Source of the DNA: Cloacimonetes bacterium UBA5614
GTDB taxonomy: Bacteria; Cloacimonadota; Cloacimonadia; Cloacimonadales; Cloacimonadaceae
Reading direction: 5' to 3'
NCBI GenBank assembly: GCA_002424605.1
Contig: DIKQ01000001.1
Span: 69,139 to 133,138, forward strand
DNA: 64,000 nt
Shown: in pieces, positions 55,790 to 64,000 of the stretch
How the letters are laid out: every line of letters begins with the position of its first letter
Position numbering within the stretch: position 1 is the stretch's first letter
Made by a program: the position numbers and the translations under genes
Notes under the pieces: generated by a model
Seen by the model: the letters and a program-made list of their open reading frames with translations, nothing else
The model's database searches: none
What the model was told of the DNA's origin: nothing

Positions 55790-58700
55790 TTATTCATTTG
55801 CCGCCGTTACATAATAGAACTTATGGGCTGCAGCCGGGGCAGTGATAAGATAGGTGTTGGTGGCTGCAGAGCCGAGGAAGGTCCAGCCTGAATACGGGTC
55901 ATCGGAGGCATAGACCTTGTAGGTGGTAGCTCCGGTGACGGCACCCCATGAAAGGGTGATATCATCACCGGTGCGTGCGATTACGACATTGAGCGGAGCA
56001 TCGATGGAAGCCACATAGGTGAGGGAATTGGACAGGATGGCTTCGGATATGAGACTGCCGCTGTAAACAGCTTTAACAGCCCACTTGTAAGTTCCGGCTT
56101 CAGTCAGGCCGGTATCAAGGTAGCTGGTTTCAGTAACGTTTTGGGCTACAAGTGTCCAGTTTGCGGGAGTGCCTTCATCGGCAGCCAGCAGGCGATAGAC
56201 ATTGTAGCTGAGCAGGACGCGGTCTCTACCTGCGGAAGCAAGCTGAGTGGGAGCATCCATCCTGGCGGCGGGTCCTATGTAGAGGTCGTCGAAATACCAT
56301 CCTGCATAGTTTACCGAGGAAGTGGAATACATCTCAAACACAATGGTAACTGCTGCCAGTCCATCATAAGCGGAAAGGTTTATGATTCTTTCACGCCACT
56401 GAGTACCGGAGTAATCCCAGGAGGGACCCCAGACCAAAGTACCGTTGACTCTGACCTGCGCATAGTCGTAGTTACCAAACAGGTTCTCCCAGCTTCTGAA
56501 CCTCATCTGGGTATTGGTGAAGCCGGTGAAGTCCAGCGTCTGGGTAAGATAGCTGAATCCATTGGCATTGGTATGGTTAGTGTGCAACTTAGTAGCCCAC
56601 ATACCTGTTCCGGAATAAGCGGCAGGGGGTGGTATGACGGACGTGCTGCCATATATATCAACAAAGTTGGCAACGTTGTAGTTGGTCCCCCATTCCCAGT
56701 CACCCAAGGGGTTTGACCAGTTGGATGATGGCACCCAACCGCCGTTGTCCGTTTCAAAATCATTGAAATAGAAGGGCGGAGGGCCGGCGGGATCCCAGTT
56801 AAGCTGGACATTATTGCCCTGGAATGCTGCTACGAGGTCATAGGCAGGCCAGGCGATTTCGTTGATGCTGATGGTGCCAAGGTTGACAGGCGAATCCCAG
56901 ACTGCTACAGGAGCAGAATAGGACTCGTAATTCTCCTTGCTGATTGTGAGTGTATAATTCTCGCCAGTATCGGCATGACCAATCACATCTGTAAAGGAGA
57001 AAGCACCACCGGCTCCTGTGACCATCTGCTTGTTCTCAATACCCAGCAGTTTTACCAGAGCACCTTCCAGACCGGCAGGTGCATCATTGGCGGTTACGAT
57101 ACCGCTGACTGTGACGCGGGGTCTGGGCACCATGTAATAATCCTGCTCATAGGTTTCGCCTGATTCCAGCAGAATGCCTGAATCAATCTGGTTATAGTAA
57201 CCGAACTTGGAGACATTGACAGACACGGTGTGCGCTTCCCAGAAGCGGAATTCATAGAAACCGGTTTCATCTGTCGTGGTGGAGTATCTTTCGTCGGTAA
57301 GGGTAACTGTGGCACCCTGAATCGGTTCAGGCGGGTTAGTTCCGGAAATATAGACGAATCCGTTCATGACGGCTTCCTGCTGCAGGACGGCATCATTTAC
57401 CACCAGCCAGGTAAGCGGAACATAACTGGAGGTGGTACCTGCAGCGGACGGGGCCAGCGGGTCATAGGTCACTGTATCGCTTCTCAGATAGCGGGAACGT
57501 GTAGGATGAACCGCAGAAGAATTCGTATAATAGAAGTTGTTTGTGCTGGCAAAGGCAGTAGTATCGAGTGGACGATAGGCACGCACTGCCAGGTTGCCGC
57601 CGTTGAATACGTAAGGAGTGGTGAGCGGGATTATGATATAATTAGCTCCCAACGGGAAATCCACCAGACCATTGAACACCAGGGTATAAGTGTCCGGCAG
57701 CCATCCGCCTGTGAGATTTGCAGCAGTAGTATGAGCCATGTAAATCTGCACCGGCTTTTGCAGCAGTTCCTGAGTGAAATTGTTCTTATAAACTACAGCG
57801 TTGATGATGCCGGATTCCAGGCGCATCTCATCTTCAAAGTAAATGGTTTCCGTTACACTATTCTTATAATAGAAAGACAACGGCAGATAGTTTACGGATA
57901 CGGTTGATGCAGGGTCTCCGAAGGGGAACACTGTAGTTGTATTAGGCAGGACATAGATTCTTTTTGCCAGGGTTTCGTCATTACTTGGTGTCTGGTCTCC
58001 CGTCAGGACAACTCTACCATACACTTCATACATGTTGGGCAGGGCGGGTGTCCACTGGAGCGTATGCTGGGCAGTAGCTCCGGGCAGTATTTGGGAGTTA
58101 ACGTTCAGAGTGGCTATCGGGACATCAGCCTGTACCAGATGAACGGTATAGCTGTTCTGGGCCAGCAGGCCTTCATTCTTGACTGTGATGATGAAGTCTG
58201 CCGGCACTCCGGCATAAGCAAAGTCCGGTCCGGTAAGAGACTGGGCGGAAAGGTCGTTACTAACCATTTCTATGAACTCAATGTTATCCATGTAAATGGT
58301 GCGCGAGGTTGCGCCCAAACCATGCTTGAAGGCGATGAAGACATCGTCTCCGGCATAGGTGTTCAATTCCACTGTATATTGCGTGTTGGTTGTTGTGAGC
58401 GCTACGGAGCCGATCTGGGTGAATACGGCATCAGGAGCAAGGTTGTCAACCGTACCGATGAGCAGGGTTTGTCCAGCCGTTCCGGAACGGGCATAGAATC
58501 TGGTTTTCAGCGAGCTGATATCAATTCCGTGAGGTGGCGTTACCAGCATCACTGTGGCGTTGGCATCTGTTGAGTTGGTCATGTAGACCAGATTGGGCGA
58601 AGAAACGGGAGTGGTGGTGGTGGTAGTTACATTGGGCGTTCCAGTAGTATAGCTCAGTATCTTGCTCCAACCGTAGGGCAGGTTGGGAGTGGTGACCCCG

Positions 58701-61700
58701 TCAAAGTTCTCCTGATGAGGATAAGCAGTGATAGTGGGGTCGGTACAGGTGCCGCTGACCACAACTTCAGTTATTGCCCGGTTATCCGTTATGGTTATTG
58801 TAGCGGATTGAAGTCCGGCAACAGTGGGGGCAAAGCGAACCGTGAAGGTTGTGGACTGGCCTGCAGTAAGGCTTACCGGAAGGGTCGGCAGGTTTTGCAC
58901 AGAAAAATAGCTGCTGCCGAGGGGTATGGATATATCGCTAACGGTAAGCGTGCCTACCCCGCTATTGGATATTGTGAACTGCTTTGATACGTATGTTTGG
59001 ATTATCACATTACCGAAATCCCAGCTTTCGGGAGTAACGGTTATCACAGGCGTATTCGGTATCTCACCAAGTATAAACATTGTATTGGGATATCCCGCTC
59101 TGGAAGTGGGCGTTTCCACCGGATTGTCCGGATTGGGGTTTACACTGTCGCTGTAATAAGAGATACCTCTGTAAACGCCGGTAGTGGCAGTACCGCGGAA
59201 GAAAGAATTTGTGGTCTGACCTGATGTATCGTACCCGGGAGTGTTTTCATCCATGGCAAGCACCAGGTTGTCATTGCGGTTATAGACGAAGGGAGTCTGC
59301 AGAACCAGCTCTTTCCAGCCGGGTTCAGCTGTAATATTCCAGGTACCGTCAAAGACCAGGGTCATCTGGTTTACCGGTAGCCAGGTTGCCCCGGTGGAGG
59401 GGAAACTTTCCTGGGTAGTGTGACCCAGCCAGACCTTGAATGCTTCAGTATTCAGGGGAGCCAGTGCAGGGTTCCAGTAGAACCTGAGCCTTTCAATCCT
59501 GTAGCCATCCGGATAGTTGAACCAGGAGGCAGGGTAGATGGTCTGGCTGAAGGTGTATCCGTAATAGGGATAGACGGGCTGGTAGATATTCACGCTGCCG
59601 TCACCGAAAGCTACATCAGTGGATATCATGCCTGAGACGACAATGTTTATCACTGCAGAACCCGGACTGGTTTCAGTAAGAGTGACATACCCGGTATAGG
59701 GTCCAGCAGTGGCAGGGGCAGTAAAGGTGTAAGGAAGGTTGACAGAACTATTGGCAGGAATGGAATATCTGCCGATAGTGCCAAATGCAAACTCCGGCGA
59801 GCCGGTTGCGTCAAAGGTAAGGGCATCGTCTCCAATATTCTGGATTGTAATGGTTCCTTCCTTGTCATTACCGGGCCAGACATTGCCAAGATTGAGGGTT
59901 GTTGGAGCCTGAATCTGTGACTTTGTGGTGAATCTCCAAATCATATAATCAGGGTCATCCAACTCAGGTGAGCCGTAATCGTTCACCGGCAGGATTGCCC
60001 AATACCAGGTATTGTCAAACCCCAAATCAACTCCTGCCTGCGCAGTCAGATTGAAAGTGGTTCCGATAGATTCAAAGAAGTGCTGGTCATAAAGCTGATC
60101 CAGGTCATTGCTGACATACACTTCATAATACTGTGGAATACCTGCTGTTTCTACAGAGTTCCAGATAAGAGTTACATTGTCCGGGGGTACATTTGTGAGG
60201 TTGTTGGCAGGAGAAACCAGAACCACGTGAGCAGGAGCAATCGGGGGACCGGCTATGGCTGTGAAGTCGCCTTCATCAGCGCCGATATCCGGAGTAAACT
60301 CATCGCGGAGGTTGCCATCGATGTCATTAACAACTTGCGCTATAACCAGGGCATTGCTTTCCACGCGGGTGGCAATGGCAGGGTTGATGTGCAGGTCATA
60401 GGGAAGAGTATTGCTTACAAAAGGCACGTTCTCAGCATAAGAACCCTGGTCAACTGATATCGCAAGTTTATATTCAGCCAGGGTGGGGTATGCAGTCGCG
60501 TTATTAAAGGCAATCAGATGAGTGGCATCCGGGTCGCCGGCATGATAGATGTTCTTATCAGTACTTGTGGATATGTTAGTATAGCCGGTTGTAGTCTTCC
60601 AGAAAGCTACTGATTTGCCGGTTGTGCCCGGAATACTGTGATTGATGAAGATATTGTTCTTCAGGTCAATCGTATTGGTGCTGGCAGTAACGTAGAGCGC
60701 AGCAGTGGAATAGTTGGTGTTGGTGCCGGCAGAATTCAGGAAAACAGTGTTGTGCCAGATGTAATCCGTGGTTCCGCTGGTGATACTGAACGCTCGAACC
60801 TGCGGGGCTGTGGTGCCGCCGGCATTGTTAAAATCATACAACATATTGTTGTATACATAGTTGGTAGTACCGGAAGCAACATGAATACCATATATTACAC
60901 CGGCTCCGGTACCGGAGTAAGTAAGGTTGTGAATTTTGTTGCTGTGGACATAATGTGTGGTCCCGCCTATGATATAGATACCGTAAAGTGCTGTACCACC
61001 TGTGGTGATGTTCCGGATGGTGCAGTTTCTCACCTTGTGGTTGCCGGTCGTTATATAAGCGGAATATACCGCAGCAGTACCTGTATTGGTGATACCTGTG
61101 ATGGTATTCTGGAAGAAATCCGCTTCACCGCCAGCTCCATAGAAACCATACCAGCCTGAGCTGGAGGTGTTGTACAGGTTGCTTATGGTGTTGTTATAAA
61201 ACAGGGCGGTTCCCGAAGCGTTGTACAGGGCGTAAACTGTGCTGCTGGTGTAACCGCCGCTGATGGTGTTGCCCTGGATAGTGGCAGTCGTCGTGGAGCC
61301 CACACTGTTTATACCGTAATAAGCTGTCGTACCGCCGGCGAAAAAGCTTATCTGGTTGTTCTGAATCTGCGAGCCTATGGCATAGCCGTGATAGATGCCA
61401 TAACTCCTGGCTCCCGTAATCGTATTGGCAGTCATGAAAGTATTGATTGCTTCGCTGCCGGCAGTGCTGCTGCCTGTGAAATAGATTCCGTGATAGGAGG
61501 AGTTTATGGTATTATTATAGAATGTGTTATAGCTGTTAGCCCCCCCGGTGACACCCAGGGAATAGATGCCATAGTTGGTGGAAGTGCCGTAAGGGACTGT
61601 AACGGTGCAGTTCTGGATGGTATTGTAGCTGGCACCGCCTGTTGCCAGGCCAGCCAGCCAGTAACCGTAAATCAGGGTATTGGGTCCGTTGATGTCGATA

Positions 61701-63016
61701 TTGTCAAATGTGATGTAGGAAGCGCCATTCAGCTTGAAACCGAAGGTGCTTGCTCCACCAGCTGGAGTGACGACCGGATTGGCTCCAACTGCCGACTGGA
61801 ACACAATGGGACTGGCAGCTGTGCCGGATACATTGATGGCAGGAGGGCTCTCATTATAGGTGCCATCTGCCACGACAAAGGTCACGCCCCCGGTACCGAC
61901 GCCGGCGCCATTGAGAGCATTGATGGCGGCTGTGAATGTGGCATAGTCGCCCCCGCCACCGATGGTCTTGGTTCCGGTTAAAGGCATATCCGCGGTGGTA
62001 AAGGACCAGACAGCGCCCGTGTCATTGTCACCGAAGGTGTTGTAGGGTACGATTTTCCAATAATGCGTAGTGTTAAAGGCCATGTCAACCGGGGGGTCAT
62101 AGGAGGTTACGTATCCCAGGTTCGTCCCGTTCACCAGGTTGGTGGGAGGATTGTCTGTTCCGAAATAGAGCTTAAACCCATCCGTCCAACCGCCTCCATC
62201 TGCCCAAACCAGATTTGAAGAGGTAAAAACACCGGTAGCCGCGTTGGCAGGAGACACTGCGGTTGCCAGGTTGGGAATGCCGGATGCAGCAGGTGCCGCA
62301 AAGCTGTATGTAGTACCGCTGGCAGGATAAACCGTGGTAGATAATGTGACGACCGCAGTATTAATGGTTCCTGCCGTAGAGGCAGTCCAATCGGTTGTCA
62401 CAGCACGGTTGATATAATCAGCACTGGTCAATCCTCTCAGTCCAAGCTGAGGGTGAGTGGTGCTGGTGAAGTTAACCACCATAGTGCCAAAAACCATATC
62501 AATCGAATTATCAGCTTCTTTCAAGCGTATCTGGAAATTGTAGCTTTCACCGGTTCCACTATATCTTCTGAAGTTTTTCCATTGAACCACATAAATGCGG
62601 TTGGGAGCGGAACCCAGGGTTTCATATCTGATTTGACCCAGAGTGCCATCGGTCACATTGCCCTGCAGGTCACGGCCGAGGATGGCAATGGAACCATCTG
62701 CAACCGTTGTACTGCTGACAGGTGTATATGACAACGTGGCTGTTCCACCGATTATCAGGTAACCGTTCGTGGTGACAGTAACCTGATTGTAGCGCCTCCC
62801 GTTAAAACCAAACAGAAAGGGAATGGGAGTATTGGGATAGAGAACGTCGTCCAGGGATGTGGCTCCCGAGCCCCCTACTTCGGCAGTAGCAATAACGGTA
62901 CCGCCGGTAATTTCATTATAAGTGCCGGCAGTGTAGCTGAATGTATAGTTAGCCACCTGCGCAAAACCGATGCCAACCATAACAGCCAGCATCAAAACAA
63001 AGAGTAACTTTTTCAT
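55790..63016 (-). CDS. Giant 2408-residue mosaic surface protein (beta-helix, ASH, CARDB, carboxypeptidase-regulatory, FN3 modules)
   Basis: Signal peptide 1-19. Rough modules: N-terminal beta-sandwich 20-245; FN3-like 250-345; right-handed parallel beta-helix 350-920 (GGGGDYATFTAAINAL, then many NTI/NNT-type coils such as NTISGGYTSSTVYALYN); FN3-like 940-1035; ASH/choice-of-anchor-D 1038-1130 (LNLGNVWPGNDKEGTITIQN) and 1325-1420 (WDFGNVIIQTYVSKQFTISN); cleaved-adhesin-like 1432-1580; CARDB-like 1587-1680; two carboxypeptidase-regulatory modules at about 1885 and 1970; a second adhesin-like block at 2082; FN3 tails at about 2252 and 2337. No FlgD-like sorting domain; it ends FYYVTAANE. Presumably a secreted adhesin or matrix protein, preceded by a long leader. 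Confidence 0.85.
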   Translation of the reverse strand: MKKLLFVLMLAVMVGIGFAQVANYTFSYTAGTYNEITGGTVIATAEVGGSGATSLDDVLYPNTPIPFLFGFNGRRYNQVTVTTNGYLIIGGTATLSYTPVSSTTVADGSIAILGRDLQGNVTDGTLGQIRYETLGSAPNRIYVVQWKNFRRYSGTGESYNFQIRLKEADNSIDMVFGTMVVNFTSTTHPQLGLRGLTSADYINRAVTTDWTASTAGTINTAVVTLSTTVYPASGTTYSFAAPAASGIPNLATAVSPANAATGVFTSSNLVWADGGGWTDGFKLYFGTDNPPTNLVNGTNLGYVTSYDPPVDMAFNTTHYWKIVPYNTFGDNDTGAVWSFTTADMPLTGTKTIGGGGDYATFTAAINALNGAGVGTGGVTFVVADGTYNESPPAINVSGTAASPIVFQSAVGANPVVTPAGGASTFGFKLNGASYITFDNIDINGPNTLIYGYWLAGLATGGASYNTIQNCTVTVPYGTSTNYGIYSLGVTGGANSYNTFYNNTINSSYHGIYFTGSSTAGSEAINTFMTANTITGARSYGIYHGYAIGSQIQNNQISFFAGGTTAYYGINSVGSTTTATIQGNTISGGYTSSTVYALYNASGTALFYNNTISNLYNTSSSGWYGFYGAGGEADFFQNTITGITNTGTAAVYSAYITTGNHKVRNCTIRNITTGGTALYGIYIIGGTTHYVHSNKIHNLTYSGTGAGVIYGIHVASGTTNYVYNNMLYDFNNAGGTTAPQVRAFSITSGTTDYIWHNTVFLNSAGTNTNYSTAALYVTASTNTIDLKNNIFINHSIPGTTGKSVAFWKTTTGYTNISTSTDKNIYHAGDPDATHLIAFNNATAYPTLAEYKLAISVDQGSYAENVPFVSNTLPYDLHINPAIATRVESNALVIAQVVNDIDGNLRDEFTPDIGADEGDFTAIAGPPIAPAHVVLVSPANNLTNVPPDNVTLIWNSVETAGIPQYYEVYVSNDLDQLYDQHFFESIGTTFNLTAQAGVDLGFDNTWYWAILPVNDYGSPELDDPDYMIWRFTTKSQIQAPTTLNLGNVWPGNDKEGTITIQNIGDDALTFDATGSPEFAFGTIGRYSIPANSSVNLPYTFTAPATAGPYTGYVTLTETSPGSAVINIVVSGMISTDVAFGDGSVNIYQPVYPYYGYTFSQTIYPASWFNYPDGYRIERLRFYWNPALAPLNTEAFKVWLGHTTQESFPSTGATWLPVNQMTLVFDGTWNITAEPGWKELVLQTPFVYNRNDNLVLAMDENTPGYDTSGQTTNSFFRGTATTGVYRGISYYSDSVNPNPDNPVETPTSRAGYPNTMFILGEIPNTPVITVTPESWDFGNVIIQTYVSKQFTISNSGVGTLTVSDISIPLGSSYFSVQNLPTLPVSLTAGQSTTFTVRFAPTVAGLQSATITITDNRAITEVVVSGTCTDPTITAYPHQENFDGVTTPNLPYGWSKILSYTTGTPNVTTTTTTPVSSPNLVYMTNSTDANATVMLVTPPHGIDISSLKTRFYARSGTAGQTLLIGTVDNLAPDAVFTQIGSVALTTTNTQYTVELNTYAGDDVFIAFKHGLGATSRTIYMDNIEFIEMVSNDLSAQSLTGPDFAYAGVPADFIITVKNEGLLAQNSYTVHLVQADVPIATLNVNSQILPGATAQHTLQWTPALPNMYEVYGRVVLTGDQTPSNDETLAKRIYVLPNTTTVFPFGDPASTVSVNYLPLSFYYKNSVTETIYFEDEMRLESGIINAVVYKNNFTQELLQKPVQIYMAHTTAANLTGGWLPDTYTLVFNGLVDFPLGANYIIIPLTTPYVFNGGNLAVRAYRPLDTTAFASTNNFYYTNSSAVHPTRSRYLRSDTVTYDPLAPSAAGTTSSYVPLTWLVVNDAVLQQEAVMNGFVYISGTNPPEPIQGATVTLTDERYSTTTDETGFYEFRFWEAHTVSVNVSKFGYYNQIDSGILLESGETYEQDYYMVPRPRVTVSGIVTANDAPAGLEGALVKLLGIENKQMVTGAGGAFSFTDVIGHADTGENYTLTISKENYESYSAPVAVWDSPVNLGTISINEIAWPAYDLVAAFQGNNVQLNWDPAGPPPFYFNDFETDNGGWVPSSNWSNPLGDWEWGTNYNVANFVDIYGSTSVIPPPAAYSGTGMWATKLHTNHTNANGFSYLTQTLDFTGFTNTQMRFRSWENLFGNYDYAQVRVNGTLVWGPSWDYSGTQWRERIINLSAYDGLAAVTIVFEMYSTSSVNYAGWYFDDLYIGPAARMDAPTQLASAGRDRVLLSYNVYRLLAADEGTPANWTLVAQNVTETSYLDTGLTEAGTYKWAVKAVYSGSLISEAILSNSLTYVASIDAPLNVVIARTGDDITLSWGAVTGATTYKVYASDDPYSGWTFLGSAATNTYLITAPAAAHKFYYVTAANE

Positions 63017-63132
63017 CGTCTCTCCTTATGTATTGTTAATTGGAAATTTGTAATCGGGGGAGGGTATCCCCTTTTTGCCTGATATTGACACCATAAAAGA
63101 TGGGGGTAAGCTTGCCTGTTCCTGCAGTATAT

Positions 63133-63154
63133 ATACAGCCACTTTTGGCTGTAT
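63133..63154 (-). other. Perfect hairpin in the leader of the giant gene
   Basis: ATACAGCCA (63133-63141) and TGGCTGTAT (63146-63154), 9 bp, 4-nt loop, about 117 nt before the start codon on the minus strand. No T-tail, so not a terminator; possibly part of a 5' UTR element. Confidence 0.55.
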
Positions 63155-63482
63155 CTATGCCTGAGTCATTCTTCAGGATTGGGGTAAGGCAAGACGTGGA
63201 TATATTCTTTTGCTGATTGTATGCTGTAAACAGATTGCTTTTGCGGATAGAGACGCTTGGAGCTCTATGCAAGATATAGAAACTATTCAAGGGTAAGGTT
63301 ACTCTCATCAAACCACCTTCACCATTCTTTATCTCAACGGGGTGAACAGAAATCAATGCTTCCCGTTAAAACCTGATAACCAATGAAATGAATGCACCAA
63401 AGCACTTTGGCGTATTCACGAATCCAAAAAACATTTGCAGGATATTCTAATAGCTTGTCAAGGAATATTTTCACCAATGGAT

Positions 63483-63515
63483 AAAAAAAAGCCCCCGCGG
63501 TAAAAGCAGGGGCTT
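63483..63515 (-). terminator. Terminator of the right-edge gene
   Basis: On the minus strand AAGCCCC pairs with GGGGCTT (63509-63515 with 63489-63495) over a 13-nt loop, followed by eight Ts. Confidence 0.88.
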
Positions 63516-63557
63516 ATATTTGTAGTACCGGAATAATCCGGCACGATTATTTAGAGG

Positions 63558-64000
63558 TTATTTCCTGAGTCCGGTCACCGGTGCCTTGATGGTTTGGATT
63601 GCACGGATGGCATTGTTGCTCAGGGTGAGGGGAGCAGTTCTCAGGGTGGCGCGAATGGGAGGTGCTTCGGAACTGGCTACGACCTTGAAGAACTTGTATG
63701 CCTCGATACCACCGTAGGTATAAGTCAGCTGGTTGGTTGAGGCAAGCATAGTCCAGGGGTCTGCGGCATAAGCATCATCAGATGCAAATACCATGTAGCT
63801 GCTGGCGCCGGTGATGGCATCCCAGCTAAGCGAGACCACACCGCCGGTCTGAGAGATGGTGACCTCAGGAGTATCAAGAGCCATGGACATACCAGTACCT
63901 ACGTTAGCTCCGATAGCCCACATGCCGGGATTAGACAGAGAATATATGACTCCGCCTATCACTGCAAAGGTCATACCGTAATCATAGGTATTGTCAAACA
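63558..64000 (-). CDS. C-terminal part of a secreted FN3-containing protein (5' end outside window)
   Basis: The frame is open to the right edge (FDNTYDYGMTFAVIGG in front of the first internal ATG 63974), so only the last 146 residues are seen. An FN3-like module, VTISQTGGVVSLSWDAITGASSYMVF then ASDDAYAADPWTMLASTNQ, closely matches the last module of the giant protein (ITLSWGAVTGATTYKVYASDD). Unlike that protein it continues for about 35 residues, ending APVTGLRK. No sorting domain is visible. Probably a surface protein made by the same kind of module shuffling. Ends at a strong terminator. Confidence 0.7.
   Translation of the reverse strand, partial: FDNTYDYGMTFAVIGGVIYSLSNPGMWAIGANVGTGMSMALDTPEVTISQTGGVVSLSWDAITGASSYMVFASDDAYAADPWTMLASTNQLTYTYGGIEAYKFFKVVASSEAPPIRATLRTAPLTLSNNAIRAIQTIKAPVTGLRK

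Larger units (their letters stand above)
63017..63557. other. Long leader and intergenic region of the giant gene
   Basis: 541 nt without a convincing gene. It holds a minus-strand TTGACA (63456-63461), a strong hairpin (63133-63154), two similar GGGGTAAG-containing stretches (near 63101 and 63180) and the terminator of the next gene. A 90-codon ORF (63036-63308, minus) has a weak ribosome site but no family resemblance. Confidence 0.6.

Noticed and set aside
63036..63308. 90-codon ORF in the leader of the giant gene
   Set aside because: Weak ribosome site, low-complexity hydrophilic product, no family; more likely untranslated leader, so not listed as a gene.

Overview
This window reads as chromosome of an uncultured Gram-negative bacterium of the FCB group, most likely a member of Candidatus Cloacimonadota. 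That placement is an inference. It rests on the mix of outer-membrane genes (a TonB-dependent receptor with a DUF4249 lipoprotein, Omp28-type proteins, an Omp85 protein), several secreted proteins with FlgD-like C-terminal sorting domains of the type IX secretion kind, an mre/rod wall-elongation operon and a compact type II fatty-acid operon. Nearly all of the DNA is coding. I see no rRNA, tRNA, CRISPR array, transposase, prophage or plasmid gene.

Layout. 1-5.2 kb (+): the end of a parvulin-type chaperone gene, then a TetR regulator, a TonB receptor and a DUF4249 lipoprotein as one unit. The TetR promoter carries a perfect 13-bp palindrome between its -35 and -10. 5.4-14.1 kb (-): six tightly spaced genes for envelope thiol chemistry and surface proteins (DsbD, CPNC lipoprotein, TlpA-like thioredoxin, beta-barrel, Omp28-like sorted protein, C10 cysteine protease). 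14.3-22.4 kb (-): a nine-gene run, mreB-mreC-(CofE-like ligase)-mreD-PBP2-rodA-lipoprotein-dtd-EamA transporter. 22.5-29.7 kb: lipoproteins, a pentapeptide-repeat protein, an FG-GAP surface protein, an AEC transporter, an Ig-like lipoprotein and a PhoU-like DUF47 protein. 30-35 kb: a YfbK-type von Willebrand protein facing a sortilin/BNR-like sorted protein. 35-37 kb (-): ispG with a split chromate-transporter pair. 37.3-43.7 kb (+): a DUF4139 protein, Hsp20, a lipoprotein, lepA, an Omp85 protein and a tiny Thr-rich lipoprotein. 43.8-55.3 kb (-): rpmF-plsX-fabH-fabD-fabG-acpP-fabF, a terminator, then rnc, an Elp3-like radical SAM gene, a vWA-like membrane protein, a small membrane protein and a hybrid histidine kinase. 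55.8-64 kb (-): a 2408-residue mosaic surface protein behind a long leader, and the end of another protein sharing its C-terminal module.

The most unusual signal lies between genes. Seven intergenic elements (R1-R7) are built from 11-nt units, a few in one orientation and a few in inverted orientation, mirrored about a single central nucleotide. Unit sequence differs between copies, but unit length is almost always 11 and an end motif close to CAAGCAGGGA recurs. I do not recognise them as a described REP, MITE, attC or CRISPR type; they are the best candidate here for something undescribed.
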